Counted from the stretch's first letter, positions 1-10,633 are shown. The stretch is DNA of 64,000 nt from Dastarcus helophoroides (GCA_028583605.1 CM053328.1:13071086-13135085); one strand, 5' to 3'. Numbers and translations: made by a program. The notes: generated from the sequence alone by a model not told the origin.

Positions 1-596
1 TTTTAAAGGCCAAATATCTGAAGAAGATTTTTTAGAAAACTCCAGTAATCGTCCTTCACCATTTTTTTTTGGATTTAAATTTTTATAAATAATTTACCAC
101 CTTAGAGTCACATTAAAAAAAAAACAATTGGAAATGTCAAGATTTAACTTAAAATTTTAAAAAATGTGAAGATATATAAACAAATAGAAATTTTGTAATA
201 TTGATTGTTTTCTAAAAATTTTGATTTGAACATTTGAAGTTTTGAGGAGAAATATTGAAAACTTCAGATTGAATTTGTGTCAGCCTTTTTTAAACATTTT
301 GACTCCTTTACACGTTTTTAGAAATTTCACAATTTTTACTCTTTTATCAAAGTTTTAATTTTAAAGTGAATAACTTTATTTCTTAACGATAAACATGTTG
401 AGTATTAATTTGAAATTTCGTCTTCTTTGTCGAAATTTCGAGTTTTCTTCGAACTGTAAAGTTTAAACTTTAAATCACGAAATTTTTAAACATAAAGTAA
501 AAAAAAGAAATTCCAATTTCCAAGATATTTTTGATGTCTGATATCTGAAAAAACGAAAATAATAAATAAGCAAATAAATTGTGGTTGCCATGTTTC
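1..596. other. AT-rich noncoding sequence
   Basis: No gene, exon or recognisable mobile element is visible. The stretch is made of short runs such as AAATTTTGA and TTTCGAAATT, the same low-complexity style as the large degenerate arrays elsewhere in the window. Confidence 0.6.
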
Positions 597-671
597 ATAA
601 ACGGACACCCGCGACATGCGGATATATTTTGGCAGTCCCGAAGGTGTCCGCTTAAGAGAGATTTCACTGTA
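597..671 (-). mobile_element. pogo/Tigger-like DNA transposon terminus
   Basis: Read on the minus strand, the stretch begins TA-CAGTGAAATCTCTCTTAAG and continues with GCGGACACC, TCGGGACTGCC and a second GGGTGTCCG. CAGTGAAAYCTC followed by GCGGACA repeats is the usual look of pogo/Tigger inverted ends, and the terminal TA fits their TA target site. Only this end is visible; no transposase or partner end was found nearby. Family assignment is from remembered terminus style, not a search. Confidence 0.55.
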
Positions 672-852
672 TTTTAAATTAATGAAAACAGTATTTAAAA
701 AAAATTGTCAAAACAAATCTAGCTACTTTGGATTTTAACAGTTTTTTGTTTTTGTTAATTGACTATTTTAACGAAAATTCAAAATTTCTAAAAAATGTTC
801 TTTTTTATAAATGTTAAAACTTTGGCATATTTATACATGAATGTAGTATTTA

Positions 853-2096
853 TACAGGATGGACCATACGTAGAGCAAGAGTAGATTTTTCGTATAAAAA
901 TAACGTAATTTAGTCACATTTACCTTATACCAAAAGTTGATGTTAACAGAGATACAGGGTGTCAAAGTTGAAAAAAAAATTGTGATTTTTTCGCCTAACT
1001 GATGAACAAATTTTACTATAGACAAGAATTTTGGCATAGGGGGGTTTCTTTGGTACAGAAATTCTAATTTGCTAATAGATTGCCAGTAACTCATAGGGGG
1101 CGCCACCTACTCTACCTTGTATTATTCTAAAGCATCATAACTTTTTTGTGCCTTTATGTACACCTATTTTAAATAGATATTTTCATTTACCTACATTTTT
1201 TACGTAAAAAAGGTTTATATTCTAAATGTTGATACAAGCAACCACTTTCAAGATATTTGCATTCAAAGTTTGCAGTACGTCTAAAATAGTTTATATCTAA
1301 TATTACTTTACTGATATTATTACACATATTTTTTAAATTTATAAAGCAAATTTAAATGAAATACCAAAACAAAATTTATTTTTAAAAATAAGTATGTGGG
1401 AAATGACCCTTTTCATGTAAAGGGATCGTAAACAATTAAAAATCTGAATGTCTTTTATTGAAATTTATCTCCAAATATCTGCTTCGACCACCTACCCTAT
1501 TAAAATCATTTTGTGTGGACTCAAAGATCATATCTCACATCTCAAGTTAGAAAATAAATTACGTTTTAATATTTTGGATTTTCTTTATTGAGATTTTCAA
1601 AATTTAGGTAATAATATCATAAGCAAAGTAATTTTTGACATAAATTTGTTTCAAAGCTGTCTTATGATTACTTTTTTTTCAAGCTTACTTCGAAAATTTA
1701 ATATCTTAGTAATTTAAAACCAAGGCATGTCAAGCTTTAAAGGCAAATATCTTGAAAACGGTTGCTCGTATCAACTTTTAGAAATTACACCTTTTATACT
1801 TAAAAAATATAGGGAAATAAAATAAGCCATTTAAAATTAATATACGTGAGTGCACAAAAAAGTTATGATGATTTAGAATTAGGCAGGATAGCGCAGGTAG
1901 CGCCCCCTATCAGCTATTGGTAATATGTTAGCAAATTAGAGTTTGTCGGCTTAAGAAACCCCCTTGTGCCAAATTCCGTGCCTGTATCTCTGTTAATATC
2001 AACTTTTGGTTTAAGGTCAATCTAGCTAAATCACATTATTTTTATTTGAGAAATCCACCATTGATCTGTGTATCATTACTTATGGTCCACCTGTAT
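853..2096 (-). mobile_element. Long-hairpin DNA element, family FB-1, copy A
   Basis: The two ends are inverted copies of each other: ACAGGATGGACCATA at the left and TATGGTCCACCTGTA at the right. The similarity runs inward for several hundred bases on each side, through AGGGGGCGC near 1095 and GCGCCCCCTAT near 1900 and AAAAGTTATGATG near 1858. A loop of about 300 bp with no ORF remains in the middle. Two further copies lie at 15.4 and 38.2 kb, and this copy is inverted relative to them. Flanks are compatible with a TA target duplication, which would suit a Tc1/mariner-mobilised element. Confidence 0.8.
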
Positions 2097-2307
2097 AAGT
2101 TTCTGTTACGGTTTAGGGCGAAACCAGAGCAGAAATCGAAATTCGGTTCTATTTCAGCTTAAAATCTGGTTTTGGTCGGTCTTTAAAATTGATTGTTTAT
2201 GTTTCTATATCATTAACGTGCAAAAATAATCTCCTTTTAATTTAACGGTTTAATTTACAGTAATAACATTTTGTGATAAGAAGCACCTACTACTAAAACT
2301 TTTGCTG

Positions 2308-2342
2308 TATAATAAAATTTAAATTTGGAGAGATACTCAATT
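2308..2342 (+). promoter_or_regulatory. Core promoter of the small secreted-peptide gene
   Basis: TATAATAAA at 2308-2316 is followed about 31 bp later by TCAATT at 2337-2342, an acceptable arthropod initiator, and 44 bp after that by the ATG at 2386. TATA-to-initiator spacing is the canonical one for a focused RNA polymerase II promoter. Seen in sequence; function is inferred. Confidence 0.5.
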
Positions 2343-2385
2343 CAACTAAAATTGAAAGCAGCTTCATTCCAGATTTCTGATCATC

Positions 2386-2610
2386 ATGAGCCTAGTAATA
2401 TTTTGGTATAGGATATTTTCTTTTATCCTAGTCCTACATTTGCTAACTTATGTTACTTATCTGTCTGGAGAAGGTAAAATGTGTTTGATATTTTTTTATA
2501 ATATAACTAACATGTTACATTAAACAGCACCTTGCAAGAGTGATCAAGATTGCACATTAATGTATAGTACATGTAAACGAGGATTTTGCCACACCCTTAC
2601 TTCCAAATAG
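2386..2610 (+). CDS. Small secreted cysteine-rich peptide, two exons
   Basis: Exon 1 is 2386-2473, the intron 2474-2527, exon 2 2528-2610 (stop TAG); the product is 56 residues. Residues 1 to about 28 form a signal peptide with a hydrophobic core (FSFILVLHLLTYVTYL). Cleavage is likely near the exon junction, leaving about 26 residues with four cysteines spaced C-x5-C-x6-C-x4-C; the SDQDC and KRGFC segments recall EB/WAP-like small disulfide modules. The 54-bp intron has GTAAAA at its start, ACTAAC as branch point and CAG at its end, and is phase 1, separating signal peptide from mature peptide as many secreted-peptide genes do. A TATA box lies upstream and AATAAA 49 bp downstream. No family is recognised; defence peptide, venom-type peptide and signalling ligand are all open. 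The intron breaks the frame, so a single-ORF search would miss it. Confidence 0.7.
2474..2527 (+). other. Spliceosomal intron in the small peptide gene
   Basis: The donor is AAG|GTAAAATG, the branch-point candidate is AACTAACAT about 20 bases before the acceptor, and the acceptor is TTAAACAG|CA. Length 54 bp is near the insect minimum. Removing it joins a signal-peptide exon to a cysteine-rich exon in frame. Confidence 0.7.
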
Positions 2611-2658
2611 TGTGCCAGTCGTTGGGAAGTCTAAATTATGTAGCCTTTCTAATGTAGA

Positions 2659-2664
2659 AATAAA
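2659..2664 (+). terminator. Polyadenylation signal AATAAA
   Basis: AATAAA lies 49 bases past the stop codon of the two-exon peptide gene and completes a compact gene of about 350 bp from TATA to poly(A) signal. Confidence 0.5.
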
Positions 2665-2885
2665 CAACTAAAATACTTAGTATTAATTTTAATATCCTTA
2701 TACCTATTATAAATATTGGAAAATTGAACTAAATTATTCTAAATGAATTGTCTCTAATCTACTTATTAAAATTCCAAACACTGGCTGACAAACAACGCAC
2801 AGTCTAAACCGGTGGATCTTGAAGCATGAAATTTTGCACATGCATTTCTTTTGTAATGTGAGTACTTACGTTACAAAAGGTTTTC

Positions 2886-3500
2886 TAAAACTGGTTTCTT
2901 TTTCTCCTCTCTAAATTTCAACTATTTTTTTTAATCTTCATGGTAGACCCTTATTGACCGGGAATATTATGTTTTTTCAAACTGGGCCGAAGAAATGTTA
3001 AATAAATTGAAAAAAACATAATTTTTTAAGTCATTTTTTTTGAATCATTTTAAATAGCATTAACTTTTTAAAATTTTTTTTTGACCTTTGGGAGTTTTAG
3101 CTTGGTTTGCATAATTCATCTAATATTTGAAATTTTGACTTGTATTTTAAATTTTTTTTTGCAAATTAGAAGCCGAAACTGGATTTGTTTCTCTAAATTT
3201 TACCCTCGTGTTAAAATTGGTATTTTTTTCCAAAATTGGATCGACATTTTAACATAAAGCTAAAAATTTCAAAGAAAATATCTCTATCTCTTTCAAGAAA
3301 GATTTCTTGTAAATTTCCAGATTGCCAAAATTTGTTTTCCCTCAAATGCTTTCTTTTTCACAAAATTCGACTTTTGGAAATTTTCAAATTTTGTTTTTTG
3401 TTCAATTTTAAAATAGATTTTCTGTTTCTAAAGTCTAGTTATTTTTCGAAATTTCGACCCCCAGTTGGTGTAATTAGGTAAAAATATGTAAAAATATACA
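2886..3500 (+). repeat. Diverged copy of the internal right part of the 37.6-kb hAT element
   Basis: The stretch matches about 41748-42370 in order and orientation. Shared landmarks are AAAACTGGTTTCTTTTT, TTTTAGCTTGGTTTGCATAA, AAAGATTTCTTGTAAATTT, AAATTCGACTTTTGGAAATT and CCCCCAGTT with TGTAATTA after it. The 81-codon frame at 3236-3481 lies inside it and is not a gene. No terminal inverted repeat of the hAT is visible here. Confidence 0.65.
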
Positions 3501-4083
3501 GATTTTGTCTTTTTTTGACAAATGATGATTTACGTGATATTTGCAATTGAGGTTTAATTTTCATTAGATTGTAATAATATTAGATTTTAATTGCATCGTA
3601 TTGTATATATTCATATACAGTGCCTAGTCTGTAACTTGGAATAAATTCAGTAAATCAAAGACACCTTTTTTTTCGGAAATATGCTTGAATACGTCGATTA
3701 TTATTTTAATTTGTGCTCTTTTTGATGTAAGAAAATTTTATACAGAATATTTTCTTAACCTTTCTTAAAGAATATATTAAGTTACACATGTGAACCAAAT
3801 TTCAATTTTTTATTCTTTGTCATTTAAAAGATATTTACAAATTTAGTAACCAATTCAAAAAATCAAGAAATTGGATTCAATTTAATACAATTTTCATAAA
3901 GTTTAAAAATCGCGTATCGGGAAGTATTCCTTTGACATTTTTTGTCAAACTTGGTTGACGTTTCATCACAATCTTGTAAAAATAATTAATAAAAACAAAT
4001 AAGAAGAGTAGTATTGTATTGATCATAGAGGATATTAGTTTGTCATTTAGTGAGAAATACCATTTATTAAAAAATCGACCAAA
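3501..4083. other. Noncoding AT-rich stretch before the mariner remnant
   Basis: No exon or repeat is recognised. The last hundred bases may be the 5' flank of the mariner element, but no matching inverted end was identified. Confidence 0.4.
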
Positions 4084-4932
4084 ATGCCGTACTTAACTGA
4101 GACCCACAAGATTAAAATTTTAATAATGATTGGCTACGGAGATAGAACAAGAACACAAAATAAAGTTATTCGTTTATTCATAGAGAAGTATCCCGATTTA
4201 CCACCATATTGTAAATTACCATAAACAAGATTGCAAAACAGTTTCGGGAAAATGGGCATTTGGGAAAACCAAGTAATCCCCTTCAGAATGCGCTTAATTA
4301 AAATGTCAAAATTAATGTACTTCTCTCTGACAAAGAAAATCCTCTTATCCCCATTAGTTAGATAGGTAGGGAACTCGAAATTAGTCACTCTTCAGTTGGA
4401 AGAATTCTGAAAATGCAAAAATTTCATCCTTATAAAATGACAATCCTCTATAAAGATGATCCGGATAGAAGACTCCAGTTTTAAGAACAAATGATGGATC
4501 TACTGGACAGAAATGTTCTAAGCATAGAAAATATCCCGTTTCCAGATGAATCAACGTTTGTATTAAATGGTGAGCTAAATCTTTAAAATTGTCTGGGCAG
4601 ACAACGACTCACATTGGATGAGGAAAGACCACACTCAACATCTAGAGAAAGTCAATGTTTGGGCAGGGATTGTTGGTGATCAAGTTATAGGATCAATTTT
4701 CTTCCATGGAAATCTCAATGGGGCAGAATATTTAGAATTATTGCAGGAAGAGCTAATTCCTGATTTAACTATTTTGTTTCCTGATCCGGTCAAAGCTGAT
4801 GTCCCAAATAATTCTAATCTAATTTTAACAAGACGGAGCCCTTCCTCACTTTGCATGACCTGTCCCTGAGTATCTGGATGATGCATTTCCAGGTTGATGG
4901 ATTGGTAGAAGAGGACCTTTCAAATGGCCATC
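4084..4932 (+). pseudogene. Tc1/mariner-superfamily transposase, inactivated and 3'-truncated
   Basis: An ATG at 4084 opens a frame resembling the N-terminal helix-turn-helix region of insect mariner-type transposases. The catalytic part follows in pieces. PDESTFVLNGE, with the first catalytic Asp at 4544-4546, precedes the best block, 4618-4790, which contains HTQHLEKVNVWAGIVGD and LNGAEYLELLQEELIPDL. QDGALPHF, with the second Asp at 4832-4834, and WIGRRGPF near 4900 follow in another frame. Many stops and at least two frameshifts break it. Homology stops near 4932, before the region that would hold the third acidic residue. The two Asp codons are about 96 codons apart, normal for the superfamily. 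It cannot be functional. Confidence 0.85.
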
Positions 4933-4969
4933 TAGTTTCTATTTTTATATATTAAGATATACTTTTCAA

Positions 4970-5440
4970 TTTAATATGCACTAGGCACAAATACTAAGGC
5001 ATAAAAAAGATTCAATTTTTAGGTGATTTTCAAAAGGCTGTAATTCAAAGAAAATTAGTCATAGAGAAAAATAAAATAAAGCAAATTAAAGTTCCCAGTT
5101 TTTAGAGGTTTTCTTCTAAATATTTTTAACGCTAATAGTTTTTCAGTTACTATAAGAGAACCAATGTATAACAATTTTTCTAAATTTCCGATTACCTTTG
5201 AAAATGTTTGCGGACTTTAATAATTTCCAGTGATTCCATTATAAAACTCTTATCTGATTGTTAAGCACTGTCCAATGATTTTCGCCATTCAAAATAAAAA
5301 GTCATTTGTGATCTTGAAAATCAATAATTTGAGAAATAGTAATCGTATACAGAAAATGCTAGCAGCACTGACATGTTCTCCTAGAAAGCTTCATTTGCAA
5401 AATGTAAATACGTATTTGCAGCCCTTGAAAACAAAGGCAT
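4970..5440 (+). repeat. Dispersed repeat R3, copy 1
   Basis: Parts recur at 14220-14900 and 57590-58260: AAAGCAAATTAAAG near 5078, then GAAAATCAATAATTTGAGAAATA near 5315 and CAGAAAATGC near 5350. It directly follows the mariner remnant, so it may be that element's noncoding 3' part or a nonautonomous relative. The 70-codon frame at 5275-5487 is within it and is not supported as a gene. Confidence 0.5.
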
Positions 5441-5449
5441 CAAATTTTG

Positions 5450-7705
5450 ACGTGAGGAGTAAAAAAATTAAATTTTGTAGTGTGTAAATCTAGAGAGACT
5501 CAAGGAAGAGGGGGTGAACTTGGTGGGTTGTCAAATGTCAAATGCCAGGAGTTTAGTAGAGGATAAGGTTTTATAATACAGAAACTTTTTTATTTCAAGG
5601 AAAATGTCAAAATTTCAAGATTAAACTCTTTGTTGCGAAACATGTTTCATTCATAAAAAATATTGCGGTTCCAATGCGCAATCCACGAAAAAGAAATAAA
5701 AACTTACACTTTCAATCTTCCCCTTTTTTCATACAATTTCGAAAGTTCCAAATTTTTAACTTTCAAAAAGGTTCAAAAAAAGTAAATTTACAAAAAAATT
5801 TAGTTTAACTCGTTCCTAGAACAATCAAAATTGAGAAAAAAGTACAAATTGAACGTGTAACTGTGAAATTTTGAGAAGTAATTGAAGTTTAAAGAAAAAA
5901 TGATATATAGACCCACGTAAAAAATCAAACAACTTCTAATTTAAATTCAAAATTTCCAGAAAACTATATTTATGGTTAACATTGCTTAACAACAAAATTG
6001 CAAATATTAATTTTAAATTATGATAAATTCGAAATTAAATGATTACTAGTTAATAATGGAATATTAAAACAAGTGAAACTGGACCTTGGTCCTCACAAAG
6101 AAATGAATGCAAAAAAATTTGCATAACAAATTGAAGGTTATTAAAACTAATCGAAATTTGGAAAAAAAAATTAGTCGGAAAAAGACAAAATTTGGAGTTT
6201 AAAGTCTAAAGTGTTTTTTCAAAAATATGTAAAACAAGCAAAATTATAATAATTCCGGAGATATTTGGACTGGAAAATATCAGAAAATCGTAGAGTTTAA
6301 TTTGAAACCAAAAATCTTAGCAAAAATTAAAAAATTCCATAAAAGATTTAACATTTCAAAATTTTCAAAAAAAATTTTGAGTTTTTTTGCAATTTTTATT
6401 GATTTTCTTGAATTTTAACTTTTTATATTAGATTTCTAATAACAAGTAGACATTTTGATCTTAGAATCGAAAATTGAAAAAATTCAGATTTGGAAAAAAC
6501 TTTTTAAATCTTATTCAAAAAACAGGAAATTTAAAAAAAATGATGAAATTTTGAGAATATATACAAAATTGGGAATTTTCTTAGTAATTTCATCTTTATT
6601 CTCTAAAATTTTAACTTCATTCTGGTGGCTAGATTTCAAATTTTTAGTTGTTATTTAAAATTTTTATCTCAAAGCCCAATTTTTCAACTTTTCGGAAAAA
6701 ATAAAAACTATAAACATTTTAAAAATTAGAAATATTTGAAAAATACCCAATATTTAGTAAACGTTTTTAGAAATTTCAAACTTTTCCTCAAATTTTGAAA
6801 ATATGAAACATTTTTATTTTAATGTGAAAGTTTTCGACCTGTTTCTGAAATTTCAATAGTAGACATTTCGGAAAATGACTCGAAAGTTTAATAGGAAAAT
6901 AATTAGAATTCAAAGAAAAAACCACTCCATACGGTTACCTATGACCTATGACCCAAAGAAAGTCTAGAAAAATCAAGATTTTAGAAAAAATTTGAAATAC
7001 ATATTCCAAAATTCAAAATTTTATGTTGAAACTGCCAATTTCAAAAATTAATATTAAGAGAAAAAATTCAAGGTTTTTCAAAAATTTCTTCTTTATTATC
7101 AAAAGCTGATTTATCGATTGCAAAGCAACTTTCTTTACTCAAATGTTCAACTTTAAAGTTCAATTTTTGACTTTAAATTCATCCCTGAAATTACTGTAAA
7201 AATTCTTTCCAGAAATTTTGAGTTTAAATTAGAATTGTCCAGACTTGAATTTTTAAGTACTAATGAGATCAAAATCTGCCGTTCAAACAAGCAAGATTAA
7301 AATGAAAAATTTGAATGTAAAGACAAAAAACTTAAAATTACAAAAAAATTATCTAGTATTCAAGTTTAAAGTGACGTTTAAAAAAAGGTCAAAATTTAAA
7401 ATACAAATTTCAGAATAAATTCTAATTATAGAGAAGAAAATAAAAAATAGAAGAAACACTGAACACTTCGGAAATAAAATTATAATTTCGAGAAAACACT
7501 CATCTTTTAAATTTAGAGATTTTTCTCGAAATTCAATTTTTTCTCGCAATTTGAAATTTGAATTTAAAATATTTGATTTTTAACATGTATGTAACAAAGC
7601 TTAAAAAACAAATTTATACACTAAATTGATGAATTTTAAAATTTAAACTCAGAATTTTTAGAAATTATTAAGAAACTCTCGAAATTTATTAAAAAAATTG
7701 AGTCT
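5450..7705. repeat. Degenerate A-rich array (type A)
   Basis: About 2.2 kb of AT-rich sequence built from loosely repeated units of roughly 20 bp such as GAAATTTTGAGAAAA and TTCAAAATTT. The short frames at 6455-6658 and 7349-7549 have compositions expected from the array and no domain. No other element was seen. Confidence 0.55.
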
Positions 7706-7873
7706 TCTTAGATATTTATATTTAACGAGACCACAGGCGACGGTTAACTTGATTAAGTTGCAGTTGTCAGAAACGTAACGTTCTTTCTAATTAATTTGTG
7801 TAGCATCAATTCACTTCGTTCATTAAAAATACGTTATCCACTGTCCACTTTATGTTCACACTTCAAACCCTCA
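7706..7873 (+). repeat. copia 5' LTR, 168 bp
   Basis: It aligns to the 3' LTR from TTAGATATTT through CGAGACCACAGGCGACGG and ATTAAAAATACGTTATC to the final TCA. The expected first TG is TC here. Relative to the 3' LTR it lacks about 47 bp between two copies of AATTCACTT, the footprint of a deletion between short direct repeats. Confidence 0.85.
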
Positions 7874-7989
7874 TAGGTTATGAGCGCAGGAGAAGAGTAA
7901 TATTTAAGAAGCGTACTGTCGAAAAACGTACAAATAGTATAGGCGATACACAGCCAGTGATCCTTACGTATTTTGGAATTATTTCTAGT

Positions 7990-8838
7990 GATTTGAAATG
8001 CATAGACACTTTGATCAAGGAACATTATGATACTTGGAAAATCTAAATGGAAGCGTTACTCGTCAAGAACGAGAAATGGGGTTACGTAAGTGGCGAAATA
8101 AAACAGCCGTACACAACTGACGATGAGAATTCAAGAAGAGTTCTGGAAGTTTAGAAAAAAGATGATAGTAAAGCCAAATCCGATATAATTCTGTCCATTA
8201 GTCCGTCGGAATTGAAACAAATTAAAAATTGTACGACGTCCAGGTCAGTATGACTGAGACTGGAGGAAATATACCAATCAAAGGAACCGGCTTGAAAAGC
8301 AACTTTGTTAAAACAGTTGACGTTGCAACATATGGATGAACGTATCATCGTACGTGAACATCTAAACAAATTTTTTGATGCAGTGGACAAACTAAGAGAC
8401 ATGAGCGGCAAAATTAATGCAGACTTATTAGGTTTAATGTTGTTGTACAGTTTACCTGCGAGTTTCGAAAATTTTAGATACGCCGTCGGGTCCCGTGATG
8501 AATTACCTTATCCAAAAACGTTACTTATTAAAATTACGGAAGAATTTGATACACGAAAGAACGAGGTACGAGAAAATATTCAGGACGCTCTAGTGGTCAA
8601 AAGGAAATTCAACTTTAGACAACACCACAGCAATCGAAAAGCAGGAAATGGTAGAAATGGGAGCGGTCTAGGTTTGAAGCAGAAACCAATCAGAAAGAAA
8701 CCCGAAGTTGAAAGTAGTATAGTCAAATTCTGTTGTCAGCGGTGCAGGAAGGTAGGGCACAAAGACGCAGACTGTGCTCAAGGTGATAAGACCGTTCTAA
8801 ATTCTAAAGAAGTAAATTGTTCTGAAAATTTTGCTTAG
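7990..8838 (+). pseudogene. copia gag remnant with zinc knuckle
   Basis: One frame runs from about 7990 to the stop at 8836, interrupted by a few in-frame stops (8044, about 8152, about 8251 and about 8296). The open part, 8305-8838, codes for 177 residues. HYDTWKI at the left and KWGYVSGEI after the first stop match the gag opening typical of copia elements. A helical middle (LPASFENFRYAV) follows, and near the C-terminus a CCHC knuckle, CQRCRKVGHKDADC, with C-x2-C-x4-H-x4-C spacing. In a live element this protein packages RNA into particles; here the stops make it inactive. Confidence 0.85.
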
Positions 8839-9572
8839 ACACTGCAGAAACTTTCAATGTTGGTTCCAATCGATGGTGTATAGAAGGTGGAACAACATCT
8901 TAATTTTGTAAAAATAAAAATTCTTTCTCATGTTTTCGTGATGATTTTCGTGAAAAACTTAGCCTCGCGAACGAATCATCTACTGAAATTCAAGGAAAGG
9001 GTACTGCGACGCTCGCAGCAAACGTATTTGGGGAATCCAAAAATATTTCTTTAACCAATACGTTGTATGCGCCGAATTTGAGAAGAAACTTAATTTCAGT
9101 TAGCAAGGCAACCAATAAAGTTTTCGAAGTACTATTCAACGGAGACGTTGCTCTAGTGTAGGACGCAAAGGGCGATATAAATTTGGTTGCAGATCGTGTT
9201 GGTGATCTGTATTATGTTCGCGAAGACATTCCTAAAAACTTTGTTCTACTTTTGTTGAATCTCTCAGAAAAGTAAAACTTAGGCATTCACGCTTGGGACA
9301 TTTGAATGTGAAGGATTTCGTTAAAGCCGCACGCAACGGAGTTATCCGGGGAGTCGATTTAGGTCTCGTAGACAGAAATTGCAAACTTGAATGCTAAATA
9401 TGTATTCAGAGGAAGATGACGAGGAAATCACTTTCCAAGAAATCGGACAAGAACACGAAATTGCTGGAAATCGTACACACAGACGTGTGAGGTGCGATGA
9501 GGGTGGAATCGCTTTCTAAAGCCAGATATAAGGTCGAGTTGATTGACGGTCATAGAAAATATTGTACCGCAT
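8839..9572 (+). pseudogene. copia protease and integrase N-terminal remnant
   Basis: After a frameshift from gag, the protease reads WCIEGGTTS followed by a stop where copia proteases carry a D-S/T-G active site; the catalytic Asp codon is now Glu. The core continues in frame (SLTNTLYAPNLRRNLISVSK near 9050). The integrase start has RHSRLGHLNV (zinc-binding His pair, near 9280) and KLECxIC with a stop inside. IVHTDV near 9480 holds the first catalytic Asp. The coding sequence is split at 9572 by a solo LTR. Confidence 0.8.
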
Positions 9573-9935
9573 TGTAACGAAGTGTAAATTGTAGAATTTA
9601 GTACGTAAGAAAACTTTCTAGAAAGATCTGATAAGGGAAAGCGGCCGCGATAGTGGAGTAAACCGCAGATAAGCGTTCCAGAAATTTTGACCAACGATAA
9701 GCCTTATCTGCCCAAAACTTCTAGAACCCGTAAGTGATAACTATATAAGGAGGACGCCTTTCCCTCGATTCAGTCCGTTAGTTAGAGTCAGTCAGTGTAA
9801 TTAGTGAGTTAGTAGTTAGAAGTAAATAAGTGAGTTCATTATTCAGTTGTAGTGTTCCGAGTTTAGTTTGGTAATAAAGTAGGTATTATTCAATTTACGT
9901 GTTAATAATCAATTTGAACCGATAAGCCCGTAACA
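9573..9935 (+). mobile_element. Solo LTR 1 of a second LTR-retrotransposon family
   Basis: A 363-bp unit starts TGTAACGAAG and ends CCCGTAACA, with GCAT at 9569-9572 and GTAT at 9936-9939 as a one-mismatch 4-bp target duplication. Removing it rejoins the copia integrase frame. It has its own TATA box (CTATATAAGG at 9741) and poly(A) signal (AATAAA near 9873). It carries three heat-shock-element cores (9616, 9676, 9719) and several GATA motifs (AGATAAG, CTTATCT). A homologous unit lies at 10634-10971. With no internal region, it is the product of LTR-LTR recombination. Confidence 0.8.
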
Positions 9936-9986
9936 GTATATTTTATTAAACCCAAGAATAAGATTACCGAGAAAACCAAGGAATTC

Positions 9987-10130
9987 TTTTTTTTTGTTGG
10001 AACGTCCTTTGTCCTTAGTTATCTTTAAAAATTAAAAAACAAATCTTGTCCCCTGAAACCAAGAAAGATTAAAAAACACAACAAAGATTGCTCTAACGCG
10101 TTTTGATAACCAAGATTTGTGTTTCAATTT
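9987..10130 (-). mobile_element. SINE-like palindromic retroposon, copy a (internally deleted)
   Basis: Inserted in copia integrase and flanked by ACCAAGGAATTC (9975-9986) and AGCAAGAAATTC (10131-10142), a 12-bp target duplication with two mismatches that codes for the same integrase residues. On the minus strand it ends in GTTCCAAC plus an A-run (the T-run at 9987-9995 here), like a poly(A) tail. Most of one palindrome arm is missing. Confidence 0.75.
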
Positions 10131-10633
10131 AGCAAGAAATTCGTCAAATATGTTCAAAATTTACATGATAAAAATGTAAAATGCTTCAATCAGATCACGC
10201 TTCCGAATAAGGATCTAGATGACTTCTTAAAAGAAAACGAAATTCGAAGATGGTTGACAAGTCCATATGGTCCGGAACAAAACGGCATATCGGAGCGTAA
10301 AAACCGATCACTACTTGGCATGCCTCGTTGCTTTGCTGATAAAATCTGGTTTACCTGCAAAGTTTTGGGCAGAGGCAATCAATACCCCAAACTGCTTAAG
10401 AAACAGATGCCAGACCAAACCTCTAAATGGTCGAACTCCATATGAAATTTGGCACGGAAAACCTTCAAATATATCACACGTTCAAGTATTTAGTTTCAAA
10501 GTTTTCTGTTTAAACAATGATCCCAGGAAGGAAAAACTGGCTTTCAGGAGCAAAGAAGGAATATTTCTAGGTTACTCCGAACAAACGAAAGGTTTTCGTA
10601 TTTGGTTACCCTCAGAACAAAAAGTAATCATAT
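10131..10633 (+). pseudogene. copia integrase core and C-terminal part, disrupted
   Basis: Continues integrase after the SINE-like insertion. SDHASE (near 10191) is the second catalytic Asp region, now out of frame with its neighbours. LTSPYGPEQNGISERKNRSL (near 10255-10315) carries the catalytic Glu in GISERKNR. A frameshift near 10300-10340 moves the reading to the frame giving LIKSGLPAKFWAEAINT, PYEIWHGKPSN and FLGYSEQTKGFRIW (to 10615), the usual copia integrase tail. A second solo LTR interrupts it at 10634. Confidence 0.85.

Noticed and set aside
7834..8025. Minus-strand frame in the copia leader
   Set aside because: Shadow of the 5' LTR, primer site and gag region, which are explained on the plus strand.
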